Shown here piece after piece: positions 29,171 to 38,437 of a stretch of 64,000 nt of DNA. Position 1 is the first letter of the stretch; every line of letters begins with the position of its first letter. Made by a program: the position numbers and the translations under genes. The notes beneath the pieces are model-generated. The model made no database searches. It saw only the letters and a list, made by a program, of their open reading frames with translations, and was not told where the DNA came from. This DNA comes from CAVSUB01 sp963816725 (lineage in GTDB: Bacteria; Acidobacteriota; Vicinamibacteria; Vicinamibacterales; 2-12-FULL-66-21). The DNA lies in NCBI GenBank assembly GCA_963816725.1, contig CAWFMC010000006.1:62001-126000 (forward strand). The letters run 5' to 3'.

Positions 29171-32100
29171 TTACCGAAAATCGTGAGATTGCGGCTCGGG
29201 CGAGTCGCCGATCAGTGGCAGGACGCGCTCGGCTTTGACCGAAGTCACCCCTTCCTGGAGCTGCAGCGTGCCCTCGATGAGGAGATAGGGGGAGCCGAGG
29301 ATGTCGGCGCGCTGGTCGGTGAAGAGATCCGGCCGCACGATGATGTTCGCGATACCGGTCTCGTCCTCGAGTGTCAGGAACACGAACCCCTTCGCTGTCC
29401 CGGGACGCTGACGGGTAATCACCGCGCCGGCCACACGAACCCGTCGGCCGTGCCGTCCGTGGGGCAGGTCGCGCGCTCGCAGCACGCCTCGCAACGCCAG
29501 CTCCGTGCGCCGTAGCGCCATCGGGTGCGGACCGATGGTCACGCTCGAACCCGCATAGTCGGCCAGCAGCCGTTCGGACGGCGTCATGGGGGCAAGGGGG
29601 CTGACGGCGGACGCGTGCCGGGACCCGGGATCGGGAACCCGGGACTCGGCGTTCGGCGCTGGGCGCTGGGCGTTCGGCGTTCGGCGGACGCTTTCTACGT
29701 GCAGCTGATTGAGGGGGAATCCACCCGGCGTATTCGAGCTGGTAGCGGCAGCCTCGTGTGCCTGGTCCCTGGTCCCCGGTCCCTGATCCCCTTCGACATG
29801 ATGTGCCGCATCCCCGATCCCCGGTCCCTGATCCCTGTTTTCAACGAACAGCTCTCCTGAGGGGCGTACGGCCCGCTCGATCTGCCAGAGCGCGCTGCGG
29901 CGGTGATGGCCGAAGGCGTTGAGCGCGCCGATCTCGGCCAGCGTGGCCAGTTCGTCGCGGCGCACGCCGGTGCAGGCGATGAGGGCCTCGATCGAGCGAT
30001 AGCGACCTGCCGGTTCCACTGGCGGATCGGCCACCGCTGGTGCGCGGCCGCGCGCCGGACTGCCCCACTCGTGCGCGCAGATGTTGCAGAAGCTCCCCTC
30101 CGGCGCTTCCTCCAGCATCGACTCGTCGTCGCATCCGCACTTCGGGCAGCGCTTGGGGTGCGATCGGCTCGATGGCAGAACCTGCACCGCGTCGCGCGGC
30201 GCCGCCGCGACGGGCGACGGCAGCCCCGCGGCGATCGCCCGGCCGACCGCTTCGCGGAGACCGTTCACGTACATCAGCCCGAGACGGATGCGGCCATCCG
30301 GCTCGACCCGGCACTCCCAGTCGGAGACCTGCACGTCGATCGGCGCAAAGCGGACGCCGTGCCGCTGTGCGTCCTTGATCAGGGTCGCCGGATGATAGAA
30401 CCCCATCGGCTGGTTGTTCAGGATCGCGGTGAAGAACGCTCCCGGATAATGCGCTTTCAGATACGCGCTCGCATACACCAGCAGCGCGAAGCTGGCGGCA
30501 TGCGACTCGGGGAATCCGTACAGCGCGAACGAGGTGATCGATCGGATGATCTCCTCGGCGGCGTCGCCGACGATCCCCTGCCGCTCCATCCCGGCGCGCA
30601 GCTTGGTCTCGATCTGCTGCATCCGCTTCTCGGATCGCTTGAAGCCGAATGCCCGTCGCAACTCCTCCGCTTCCCCGCCGCTGAAGCCGGCCGCGACCAT
30701 CGCCATCCGCAGCAGCTGCTCCTGAAACAGCGGCACGCCCAGCGTTCGCGCCAGGATCGGCTCGAGCGACGGATGCGGGTAGGTCACCGGCTCGGCGCCT
30801 TGGCGCCGCTTCAAATACGGATGCACCATCTGCCCGACGATCGGTCCCGGCCGGATGATCGCCACCTCGACGACGATGTCGTAGAAGCGCTCGGGACGAA
30901 GCCGCGGCAAGGTGGCCATCTGCGCCCGCGACTCGACCTGGAAGATCCCGATCGTGTCCGCCTCCTGCAGCATCCGGTACACCGCCGGGTCATCGGGAGG
31001 CAGGTGGGCGAGATCGACAACCGGGGACCGGGGACCGGGGACCGGGGACCCGGCGCTTGGCGCTGGGCGTTGGGCGCTGGGGTTCGGATCGGCGCTGGGC
31101 GCTGGGCGCTGGGCGTTGGAACCGAGGCTCGAATTGCGTCGCTCGGGGAGAGTCGCTTCAAGGTTTGGCGCAGTCGTGACGATGTGCTGCGCCGGGTCCC
31201 TGGTCCCTGGTCCCCGGTCCCCCTGATTGACCAGCTCCAACGCATCCTGCAGCACGGCCATCATCCCGAGGCCGAGCAGATCGACCTTGACCAGGCCCAT
31301 ATCGGCGCAGTCGTCCTTGTCCCATTGGACGACGACCCGGTCGGGCATGCTGGCGTTCTCGAGCGGCACGATGTCGTCGAGGCGGCCGTGGCACATCACC
31401 ATCCCGCCGGAGTGTTGACCGAGGTGGCGCGGCAGATCCTGGACCTGCTGCCACAGGCGCCCGAACAGCTGGATGGTCGGATCGTGGAAGTCGAGGCCGA
31501 CCTCGCGCAGGTTGCGATCGAGCGTCTCCTTCGGGTCGACCCACTCGAACCGGTTCATCACCTTGGCCAGCCGGTCGACCTGCGCCGGTTCGAGCGACAG
31601 CACCTTGCCGACTTCGCGCGCCGCGCTGCGGCCGCGATAGGTGATGACGTTCGCGGTCATCGCCACCCGCGGCCCGTCCCCGGCGGCGGGACGCGGCTCG
31701 TTGGGTTCGCGGCGCGAGCCCCGAGCCCCGAGTCCCGAGTCCCCGAGTCCCGAGCCTCGACTCGCGTTCGCGCTCGCCCGTGCTCCGCGCGAACGTCCCG
31801 TACTTCTGATAAATGTGCTGAATCACCCGCTCGCGGCGATCGCCGCTCGGCAGATCGAGATCGATGTCCGGCCACTCGCCGCGCTCTTCCGACAGGAAGC
31901 GCTCGAACAGCAGGTCCATGCCGACCGGATCGACGGCGGTGATGCCGAGGCTGTAGCACACCGCGCTGTTGGCGGCCGAGCCGCGACCCTGCACGAGGAT
32001 GTCCTCCTGACGGCAGAAGTTGACGATGTCCCAGACGATCAGGAAGTAGCCGGCGAGATCGAGCTTGTCGATCAGATCGAGCTCGCGCTCGACCTGGCGC

Positions 32101-33062
32101 CGCGCCCGCTCGTGGTACGGCCGGTAGCGTTCGCGGGCCCCGGCCTGGGCCATCTTGCGCAGGAACGAGCTCATCGTCTCGCCGGACGGGACCGGATACT
32201 CCGGAAAGCGATAGCCGAGATCGGCCATCGTGTATTCGAGCCGCTCGGCCAGGTCGCGGGCGCCGGCGATCGCTTCTGGCAAATCGCTGAACAACCGCGC
32301 CATCGCCTGGGGCGCTTTGAGATAACGCTCGGCGTTGCACGACAGCCGTCGCCCGGCGCGGGCCAGCGTGGTTTTGTGGCGAATGCAGGTCAGGACGTCG
32401 TAGAGCGGCCGATCGGCCGGCTCGGCGAAGCGCACCCCGTTGGTGGCGACCAGCGGCAGATGGAACGCCGACGCGAGATCGATCAGCGCATGGTTGTCGG
32501 ACTCCTCGTCGCGCAGCAGGTGGCGCTGCAGCTCGATCGCCACACCGTTCCGCCCGAACACCCCGACCAGCCGATCCACCAGCCCGCCGACCCCGAAGCG
32601 CGGCCCGTTGATCGCCGTCCGTCCGACCAACGCCACCAAACCGCCGACGTGGCCATCGAGATCCTGCAGCGTGAGCGCGCCTTCTCCCTTCGGCGAGCGC
32701 AGCTTCATCCGGGTGATCAGCCGACACAGATTGCGATAGCCCTCGCGTGAGGCGACGAGGAGCGGCAACGGAAAGACGCGCGCTCCGGTGTCGGCGCTCC
32801 AGGCCGGCGCCGGCGCGCTTCGCCCGCCCGCCGCGGGCCGCATCTCACGGCTAGCGACCGCGACCGTCAGCTCCGCGCCGACGATCGCCCGCAGCCCGGC
32901 CCGCTTCGCCGCGAGATGAAACCGCGGCACCCCGTACACGCCGTCGCGATCGAGCAGCGCCACCGCCGAGTAGCCCAGCTCCGCGGCGCGAGCCACGAGC
33001 GCTTCCGGCAGCGACGCGCCGTCGAGAAACGAGAACGACGAGGACGAGTGGAGTTCGAACAA
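29171..33062 (-). CDS. dnaE2: Error-prone DNA polymerase DnaE2/ImuC with repeat-encoded inserts (frameshifted)
   Basis: ImuC is the catalytic alpha-type subunit of the ImuABC translesion mutasome. The N-terminal PHP domain (ELHSSSSFSFLDGAS), palm (WPDIDLDLPSGDRRERV), VITYRGRSAAREVGK, GIFQVESRAQM, fingers (GFPESHAASFALLVYASAYLKAHYPG is split here only for reading) and C-terminal OB domain (GLVFLTLEDETGIANIIV-like) are all recognisable. Two frames meet near 31745 with a net +1. Compared with the family, extra sequence is present at 31655-31792, 31015-31225, 30040-30190 (a CxxC...CxxC zinc-ribbon-like segment) and 29600-29855. Three of these four are heptamer arrays. Total length is about 1,297 codons against a usual 1,050. 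The start at 33062 matches the family N-terminus. Confidence 0.9.
29620..29838. repeat. Inverted heptamer array inside dnaE2 (third insert)
   Basis: The left arm (29620-29685) has GGGACCC/GGGATCG/GGGACTC and GGCGCTG/GGCGTTC heptamers. The right arm (29761-29838) has CCTGGTC, CCCGGTC and CCTGATC heptamers, the reverse-complement class. About 75 bp of non-repeat core separates them. It is translated in frame as roughly 75 extra residues between the family segments GELFVE and SPLAPMTPSERLLADYAG. Confidence 0.8.
31015..31226. repeat. Inverted heptamer array inside dnaE2 (second insert)
   Basis: The left arm starts with five uninterrupted GGGACCG heptamers (31018-31055), passing into GGCGCTT/GGCGCTG heptamers up to about 31118. 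The right arm (31195-31226) is CCCTGGT/CCCCGGT heptamers, complementary to the left. The insert is in frame and codes for a Pro/Ala/Ser/Gln-rich loop (QRPAPSADPNPSAQRPAP) between ALELVNQG and VDLAHLPPDDP. Confidence 0.85.
31716..31756. repeat. Heptamer array at the dnaE2 frame break (first insert)
   Basis: On the coding strand five CTCGGGA/CTCGGGG heptamers run in tandem with one extra A after the second unit, making that unit eight bases. The reading frame before the array and the frame after it differ by exactly this +1. Confidence 0.8.
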
Positions 33063-33075
33063 TGGGAATCTTGAA

Positions 33076-33255
33076 ACCTCGGTTCATCGGGTTCATGAGG
33101 TTCATGGGGTTCATGCGGTTGGGTTCAGAGGTTCAGCGCGGTTCGGTTCAAGGTCAGGTTCATAGGACTGTGAACAAACCACGAGCTCTGAACCGAACCA
33201 CGAACGTTGAACCCAACCTCATGAACCGTCATGAACCCCATGAACCTCCATGAAC
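33076..33255. repeat. Inverted GGTTCATG array between imuB and dnaE2
   Basis: The whole imuB-dnaE2 gap is filled by repeats. The left side has four GGTTCATNN nonamers then degenerate GGTTCAG units; the right side has CATGAACC units in the opposite sense. The two sides could pair into a long imperfect hairpin. No other feature is seen in the gap. Confidence 0.75.
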
Positions 33256-33259
33256 CCCT

Positions 33260-34690
33260 CTAGTCCAAGACCCCCTCCATAAACCACCCCCCATCCGGGC
33301 GCTGCTGAAAGAGCCGGCAGATCGTGCCGTCGTCGAGGGCGATGTCCCATTCGTCGCGATCCCAGTGGCCGGGCCCGGTCCACCATGCGCCGGAGGTGCG
33401 CCACGGGCCGGCGCTGCGGGCGACGGCGCCGCCCGGCATGCCACGGCGATCGAGCGCGAGGCGGACCGGACGGCCGCGATCGACGGCCACGCGGATGGCG
33501 ACCGGCGGGCGGAAGCGGCGCAGCACCGGCGGCAACGTGGGCGCGCCGCTGCGGTCCGGGCCTGCCGGCTCCTCGCGTCGCGAGCTGCCGTCTCCCGTGA
33601 GCCCGACCGGCATCGGCTCGCGCGGCGCCTGACGCATAGCGGCCTCCGTGACCTCGTAGCGCCGCATCTCGAAGCCGTCGGGTCCGTGCGTGTCGAGCAG
33701 CGCCGGCGATCCACAGCGCGTCTCGCCCACCAGCGCGGACAGGCGGGCAGTCAGCGTGGCCACGACTTCCGCCGATGGCACCGCCCGCTCGAGCAGCGAG
33801 TACTGGACCACTCGCCCGGGCGCCGGATCGATCTCGACGTTGACGATGTCGACCGCGGCGGCGGGCGGATGCGATTCAAGATCGAGCATCAGGAGCGTGC
33901 GCAGCACGCGCGGATCGCGCAGCGCCACCGGCAGCGGCACGACCCGGCTGTGCATCGTCCGATCGACGAGCCGCAGATCGAGCCGGATCGCCGCCGCGCC
34001 GCGATCGGCACGCTCCAGCGCGATCGCCAGCGGATCGAGCAATCGCGCGAGCACGAACGACAGCGGCTCCAGCGTGTCGAGCGGCCATTCGAGCTCCATC
34101 CGCTCGACGTAGCGCGGCACGTCGGGATCCGGCACCAGCGGCCCGGGATCGCGGCCCAGCGCGAGTTGCTGGAGGCGCAGCCCTTCCTGCCCCATGCGCG
34201 CCGACAACTCGCCGGCGTCGAGCGCCGCGAACGCGCCGATCGTTGTCACGCCCCAGCGGCGCGCCATGTCGAAGGCGCGCTCGTGCCGCTGCCGCGCCGC
34301 GTCCTGCCCGGCGCGCGTCGCCGGCCGCAGCAGCGTCGTCCCCGTCGCCTCCGCGACCAGCTGCTGCAGGTGCACCAGCGGCAGGCTCACCAACACCGCC
34401 GCGGGATCCGACGGCGCCACGGTCAGCTCGGCGTACGCCAGTGTCAGCAGCATCGACGCCGTCATGGTCGGCGCGATCGCCACCCGCACGGCCGGCCCAT
34501 ACACCGCGGCGGCACGGGCCAGCTCCGCGCCAATCACCGCCGGCTCCCCGAGCAGCCGTTCGAGCCCGGATACGTCGCAGACCACGCAACCGGGTCCCTG
34601 GCGCTGCCAGCGCGGCGAGAACTCGCGCGCGAGCTCGACGACCACCGGGGTCGGACGCGCGGCGCGAACACAGGCGAACAAGGGGTTCAT
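33260..34690 (-). CDS. imuB: ImuB, Y-family polymerase-like mutasome subunit
   Basis: This 476-residue protein belongs to the inactive Y-family branch that links ImuA and ImuC to the sliding clamp. Readable parts include a palm remnant (VVVELAREFSPRWQRQGPGCVVCDVSGLERLLG), FDMARRWGVTTIGAFAALDAGELSARMGQEG (helix-hairpin-helix region) and the long little-finger and tail region ending in EWDIALDDGTICRLFQQ. The N-terminal start is a few residues shorter than the common family start, but sits close to the heptamer array on its 5' side. Active-site aspartates of true Y-family polymerases are not conserved, as expected for ImuB. Confidence 0.88.
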   Translation of the reverse strand: MNPLFACVRAARPTPVVVELAREFSPRWQRQGPGCVVCDVSGLERLLGEPAVIGAELARAAAVYGPAVRVAIAPTMTASMLLTLAYAELTVAPSDPAAVLVSLPLVHLQQLVAEATGTTLLRPATRAGQDAARQRHERAFDMARRWGVTTIGAFAALDAGELSARMGQEGLRLQQLALGRDPGPLVPDPDVPRYVERMELEWPLDTLEPLSFVLARLLDPLAIALERADRGAAAIRLDLRLVDRTMHSRVVPLPVALRDPRVLRTLLMLDLESHPPAAAVDIVNVEIDPAPGRVVQYSLLERAVPSAEVVATLTARLSALVGETRCGSPALLDTHGPDGFEMRRYEVTEAAMRQAPREPMPVGLTGDGSSRREEPAGPDRSGAPTLPPVLRRFRPPVAIRVAVDRGRPVRLALDRRGMPGGAVARSAGPWRTSGAWWTGPGHWDRDEWDIALDDGTICRLFQQRPDGGWFMEGVLD

Positions 34691-34742
34691 CGTTCAGGGT
34701 TCAAGGTTCAGGGTTCAGGTTCAAGGTTCAAGGTTCAGGGTT
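34688..34742. repeat. GTTCAGG/GTTCAAG heptamer run between imuA and imuB
   Basis: Seven to eight tandem GTTCAGG or GTTCAAG heptamers, one of them shortened to six bases, occupy the gap between the imuA stop region and the imuB start, including the space where a ribosome site for imuB would lie. Confidence 0.8.
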
Positions 34743-35423
34743 CACCGAACGGGCGGTGATGAGCCGGGCGTGCAGCGTGATCGCGCTCAGGAGGCGGGCG
34801 CGATGTGAGGCGCCGCGCCAGGTGACGTGCGTGCGATCGGCGGGGCGATCGAGCGACAGCGTGACGCCGCCGGCACTGCGCGCGAGGTGGGCCGCGCCGA
34901 GCAGCAGCGCCACGCTCTGCGTCCCTTCGATGACCCGCGCCAGGCGCAGCCAGGTCGTGAACGGAAAGGCTCGGAGCGCCGGGGCCGGTACGTCCGCGAG
35001 ATCGAGCGCGACCAATCCGAAGTTGCCAGCCTGGAGAACCAGGTTCATCGCCTTGAGCGCGGTCGTGGCGCTCGCGGCATCGCCCGTGCCGCGGACCCAC
35101 AGCAGGCGCCCGAGATCGAGCCCGATCGCGGACGCCGATCCCGGGTCGAATCGATCGGACGGATCGACTAGGGCGATCGCTTCGCCACGTGCCGCACTCG
35201 CAGCCAGCGCGTGGCACAGCACCGTCGTCCGGCCAGCCGATCGCGCGCCGACGATCTCCGACAGTTGCCCGCGCGGTAAACCGCCGCCGAGTGCCGCATC
35301 GAGTGGCGGGACGCCGAGCGCGGCGCGATCGCCGCCGCTCTGCTTCCACAGCGCCGAGGTCGTCAGCGTGAGATCGAGGTGGCGATCACGCAGCAGAGAC
35401 TCGAGATGGGCAAGAGCGGACAT
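34728..35423 (-). CDS. imuA: ImuA, RecA-like mutasome subunit
   Basis: This 231-residue RecA-fold protein opens the imuA-imuB-dnaE2 cassette. It has the segment GVPPLDAALGGGLPRGQLSEIVG followed by a weak P-loop GARSAGRTT in place of a full Walker A, then LLWVRGTGDAASATTALKAMNLVLQAGNFGLVALDL-like sequence typical of the family (quoted only in part: RGTGDAASATTALKAMN). ImuA regulates recruitment of the mutasome. A sigma-70-type promoter is visible upstream. The last codons run into the heptamer array separating it from imuB. Confidence 0.85.
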   Translation of the reverse strand: MSALAHLESLLRDRHLDLTLTTSALWKQSGGDRAALGVPPLDAALGGGLPRGQLSEIVGARSAGRTTVLCHALAASAARGEAIALVDPSDRFDPGSASAIGLDLGRLLWVRGTGDAASATTALKAMNLVLQAGNFGLVALDLADVPAPALRAFPFTTWLRLARVIEGTQSVALLLGAAHLARSAGGVTLSLDRPADRTHVTWRGASHRARLLSAITLHARLITARSVNPEP

Positions 35424-35467
35424 GGGAGGGATCGAATGAGTTTCGCTTTATCTTCGCTAGCGACGCG

Positions 35468-35496
35468 AGTATAGCGGCCTGGCCACACAGGATCAA
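35468..35496 (-). promoter_or_regulatory. Sigma-70-type promoter of the imuA-imuB-dnaE2 cassette
   Basis: On the minus strand TTGATC (35491-35496) is followed after exactly 17 bp by TATACT (35468-35473), 45 bp before the imuA start codon. No GAAC/GTTC-type LexA palindrome was recognised around it. Confidence 0.65.
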
Positions 35497-35554
35497 GCGG
35501 CGCTTGTCCCATCCGTGTAAGTGTTGGCAGAGCGGATGTTAAGATCGGACTCTG

Positions 35555-36826
35555 GTGTCCACGCCGCTCGAAACCAAGGCGCCGCCGATCGACGCGTCGC
35601 CCGCACCCTTTCGCTCGGCGTTTCTGCACCGCGCATTCGCCGCGTTCACCTACCGCGACTTCTCCATCCTCTGGTTCGGCGCCTTCACCTCCACCGTCGG
35701 CACCTGGATGCAGCAGGTGGCGCAAAGCTGGCTGGTCTACGACCTCACGCAGTCCTCGTTTTTCCTCGGGCTCGACTACTTCTTCGGCCAGCTGCCGATC
35801 CTGCTCTTCACGGTGATCGGCGGGGTCATCGCCGACCGCCATGACCGTCGTCAGCTGATCCTCGGCTCCCAATACATCCAGATGGCGAACGCATTCCTGC
35901 TCGCCATCCTCGTCCTCACCAAGCACATCGTGGTCTGGGAGATCCTGGCGTTGTCGTTCGTCACCGGCGTGGCGCAGGCCTTCGGCGGTCCGGCGTATCA
36001 ATCGCTGGTGCCTACGCTGGTGCACAAGAAAGATCTGCCCAACGCGATTGCGCTGAACTCGATCCAGTTCAACCTCGCGCGCGTGTTCGGTCCGATCCTG
36101 TCGAGCACGACGATGGCCGCGTTCGGCGCGGCGGCGTGCTTCGGGCTGAACGGGCTGTCGTTCCTGGTGGTGATCGTCGCGTTGATGTCGCTGTCGGTGA
36201 AGCACCTGCCGCCCGCCGAGCGCAAGCCGATACTCGAGGAGATGAAGGGCGGCTTCAGCTACGCCCGCAGCGAGCCGTCGATCATCGCGATCACCGTGCT
36301 CGCCTCGATGACTACGTTCCTGGCGCTGCCGCTCCTGACCTTCCTCCCGGTCGTCGCGCACGACATCTTTCACGGCGACGTCGGCACTTACAGCCGGATG
36401 CTGTCGGTCTCGGGCGCGGGCGCGGTCGTCGGCGCGCTGGTCGTCGCGTGGCTCGGACGCTTCCGTCACATGGGGCTGACGCTGCTCCTCGTCCAGGTCG
36501 TCTTCGGCCTGCTGATCGTCGCCTTCTCGTTCTCGCGGGTGTTCTGGCTCAGCAACGTGCTGCTGTTCGGCACCGGCGCGTGCCTGATATGCGTGTTCTC
36601 GATGACGGCGTCGCTGGTGCAGTTGCTCGTCCCCGATCACCTGCGCGGCCGGGTCATGAGCATCTACATGGTGGCGTTCCGGGGCGGGATGCCGCTCGGC
36701 AGCCTGGCGAGCGGCTGGGCCGCCAGCCTGACCTCAGTGCCGTACGTGCTGGCGATCAACGGCGGCCTGGTCTCACTCTTGGCGGTGTACTTTCTCCTGC
36801 GCAGTCCGGGCGTGAGGAAGTTGTAG
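35555..36826 (+). CDS. MFS exporter (EntS-like, MFS_3 group)
   Basis: This 423-residue protein has about twelve membrane segments and the MFS loop GGVIADRHDRRQLI between segments 2 and 3. The early FAAFTYRDFSILWFGAFTSTVGTWMQQVAQSWLVYDL is the signature opening of the MFS_3 group, which includes enterobactin exporter EntS and many drug or siderophore exporters (the span is read in pieces: YRDFSILWFGAF, then GTWMQQVAQSWLVY). The GTG start at 35555 is the first in frame. It diverges from imuA. The substrate cannot be inferred from its neighbours. Confidence 0.9.
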   Translation: MSTPLETKAPPIDASPAPFRSAFLHRAFAAFTYRDFSILWFGAFTSTVGTWMQQVAQSWLVYDLTQSSFFLGLDYFFGQLPILLFTVIGGVIADRHDRRQLILGSQYIQMANAFLLAILVLTKHIVVWEILALSFVTGVAQAFGGPAYQSLVPTLVHKKDLPNAIALNSIQFNLARVFGPILSSTTMAAFGAAACFGLNGLSFLVVIVALMSLSVKHLPPAERKPILEEMKGGFSYARSEPSIIAITVLASMTTFLALPLLTFLPVVAHDIFHGDVGTYSRMLSVSGAGAVVGALVVAWLGRFRHMGLTLLLVQVVFGLLIVAFSFSRVFWLSNVLLFGTGACLICVFSMTASLVQLLVPDHLRGRVMSIYMVAFRGGMPLGSLASGWAASLTSVPYVLAINGGLVSLLAVYFLLRSPGVRKL

Positions 36827-36837
36827 GGGGGCTCACG

Positions 36838-37016
36838 GTCAAGGGCTTTGGGCTATAGGACTACAGGCTTCAGGCTTCAGGCTTCAGGCCGTCATGCATT
36901 GTTACTTTGGGGGTTGAAGGCGACCGACTTTCACTCAGTTCTTCGAACCACCAAGCCTGTAGCCTCCAGCCTGTAGCCCGTCAGGCCCACAGCCTAAAGC
37001 CCAAAGCCCGTCAGCG
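36838..37016. repeat. Inverted CAGGCTT heptamer element
   Basis: The gap between the MFS gene and the NicO-type gene is entirely repetitive. The left arm (36838-36890) has GGGCTTTGGGCTATAGG followed by four CAGGCTT heptamers. The right arm (36953-37016) has AGCCTGT/AGCCTCC heptamers then CAGCCTAAAGCCCAAAGCCC, the inverse of the left arm. No gene is present in it. Confidence 0.8.
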
Positions 37017-37706
37017 TCAGCCCCCCACCACCCAGTACACCCCGAGCGCAATTGACGCGGCAGCCACCACGGCGCCGCCGGCGCGGCCGAGGCGCTGCAC
37101 GACGCGGGCGGACATCAAGCGCGCGAAGGCCACACCGAAGAGCGACATCGACAGCAGAATCCCCACCGCGAACACCACGATCAGCACCAGCAACGTCGCC
37201 ACCGGCGCGGTATCGACCCGATGCCCGAACGGCGCCAGCATCGTCAACGCGCGAAGGCTGCTGACCGCGAACGCGGCGCCGACGAAGGTCGGGAGGTGCG
37301 AGTGGGCGGACGGGAGCGGATGCTTGGCGCGGCGGCCGACGTGCAGGTGGAAATGGGCGTGGTGATCGTGCCCCTGCACGTGCGTGTGGCCGTAGACACG
37401 GTCGGTGGCGACGCTCCACAACCCGATCACCCCGAACACGATCAGCAGCACGCCGCCGAGCATTTCGCCGCGCCGCTCGACGATGAGCGGCAACGACCAG
37501 CCGAGGACGATCAGCCCGCCTGCGCCCAGCGTCAACAGGACCGCGTGCCCCGCGGCGAAGCGGACCGCGACCCCCATCGCGCGCGCCCGCCGCACGGCCG
37601 GCGCGTCGCCGGTCCGGCCCATCGACAGCGCCGCAATCGCCATCAGATGATCGGCGCCCAGGCCGTGCAGAAAACCGAGCGCGAGGGCGGATGTCAGCAG
37701 CAGCAT
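37017..37706 (-). CDS. NicO/UreJ-type nickel/cobalt transporter
   Basis: This 229-residue membrane protein has six hydrophobic segments. The first contains the metal-binding HGLGADHL motif (HxxxxDH) of the NicO/HupE group, and a cytoplasmic or periplasmic loop is rich in histidine (HTHVQGHDHHAHFHLHVG), as in RcnA-like metal exporters. Further conserved AFAVSSLRALTMLAPFG follows. Export or uptake of Ni/Co is inferred. The gene follows the DsbD-alpha-like gene by 10 bp, and a shared role in metal or thiol handling is possible. Confidence 0.8.
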   Translation of the reverse strand: MLLLTSALALGFLHGLGADHLMAIAALSMGRTGDAPAVRRARAMGVAVRFAAGHAVLLTLGAGGLIVLGWSLPLIVERRGEMLGGVLLIVFGVIGLWSVATDRVYGHTHVQGHDHHAHFHLHVGRRAKHPLPSAHSHLPTFVGAAFAVSSLRALTMLAPFGHRVDTAPVATLLVLIVVFAVGILLSMSLFGVAFARLMSARVVQRLGRAGGAVVAAASIALGVYWVVGG

Positions 37707-37716
37707 GATCGCGCGC

Positions 37717-38238
37717 TCAGCGAATCGTCAGCGGCCAGGACACGGCGACCTTCTTCGGCGCGTAGCACACTCGATTGTCGCAGGCCTGGTACTCGAACGT
37801 GCCGGAGACGACGACCGGCCCGGCCTTCTGGCCGGCGGCGATGGTGACGGGGACCTCGACGCGGAATGGCCGGCTGTAGACGATCTGCGTCTCACCCGCG
37901 ACCGTGACCGGCTCGCCTTTCGGGAAGATGGCCGGCCGGGCGGCGATCTTCGGATTCGGCTCCAGCCGCAGCGAGGCGGGGATGAATCCCTTCTGCTCCG
38001 GCGCGTACACGTGCATCGACGTCTTCGGCTCGACCTCGAGGATGAGGGCGACACGTGCCCCGGCCGCGACCGGCGCCTCGGCTCCGGCCATCTTGACGCG
38101 CAGATGCGCGGTCTCAATCGGCGCCGACGGATCGACCAGGCCCGCCGGCAGCCCGGACTGCGCCGGCGCCGGGCGCGACGCCAGCAGGAGTCCGAGCGAC
38201 AGACACGCGCTCCACAGTACTCGTCGCGGCATGGTCAT
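37717..38238 (-). CDS. Exported DsbD alpha-domain-like protein
   Basis: This 173-residue protein has a signal peptide (LSLGLLLASRPAPAQ) and an immunoglobulin-like domain ending in EYQACDNRVCYAPKKVAVSWPL, which matches the Cys-containing segment of the N-terminal (alpha) domain of thiol:disulfide interchange protein DsbD (two Cys, here C-x4-C). There is no DsbD membrane domain, so it is a stand-alone periplasmic thiol domain that could receive electrons from a CcdA/DsbD partner. No partner is encoded nearby. The alternative is a structural homologue without redox function. Confidence 0.78.
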   Translation of the reverse strand: MTMPRRVLWSACLSLGLLLASRPAPAQSGLPAGLVDPSAPIETAHLRVKMAGAEAPVAAGARVALILEVEPKTSMHVYAPEQKGFIPASLRLEPNPKIAARPAIFPKGEPVTVAGETQIVYSRPFRVEVPVTIAAGQKAGPVVVSGTFEYQACDNRVCYAPKKVAVSWPLTIR

Positions 38239-38437
38239 GACGCGAGCATCGTACTACGCTCCGCGGTGACCGTCGCTCGTATGAGTGGATTCGAGGATGT
38301 GAACGGAAATGTGCCGCTCGACCTGACCAGCCTCCGCTGAAGCTACGGCGGTCCGGCGGAGCCTTGGCGAACGCGGAAGGGCGGGGCCCGAGAAGCGGCG
38401 TGGAACCCGACCAGATGATCGGGTCCCACGGCCATGG

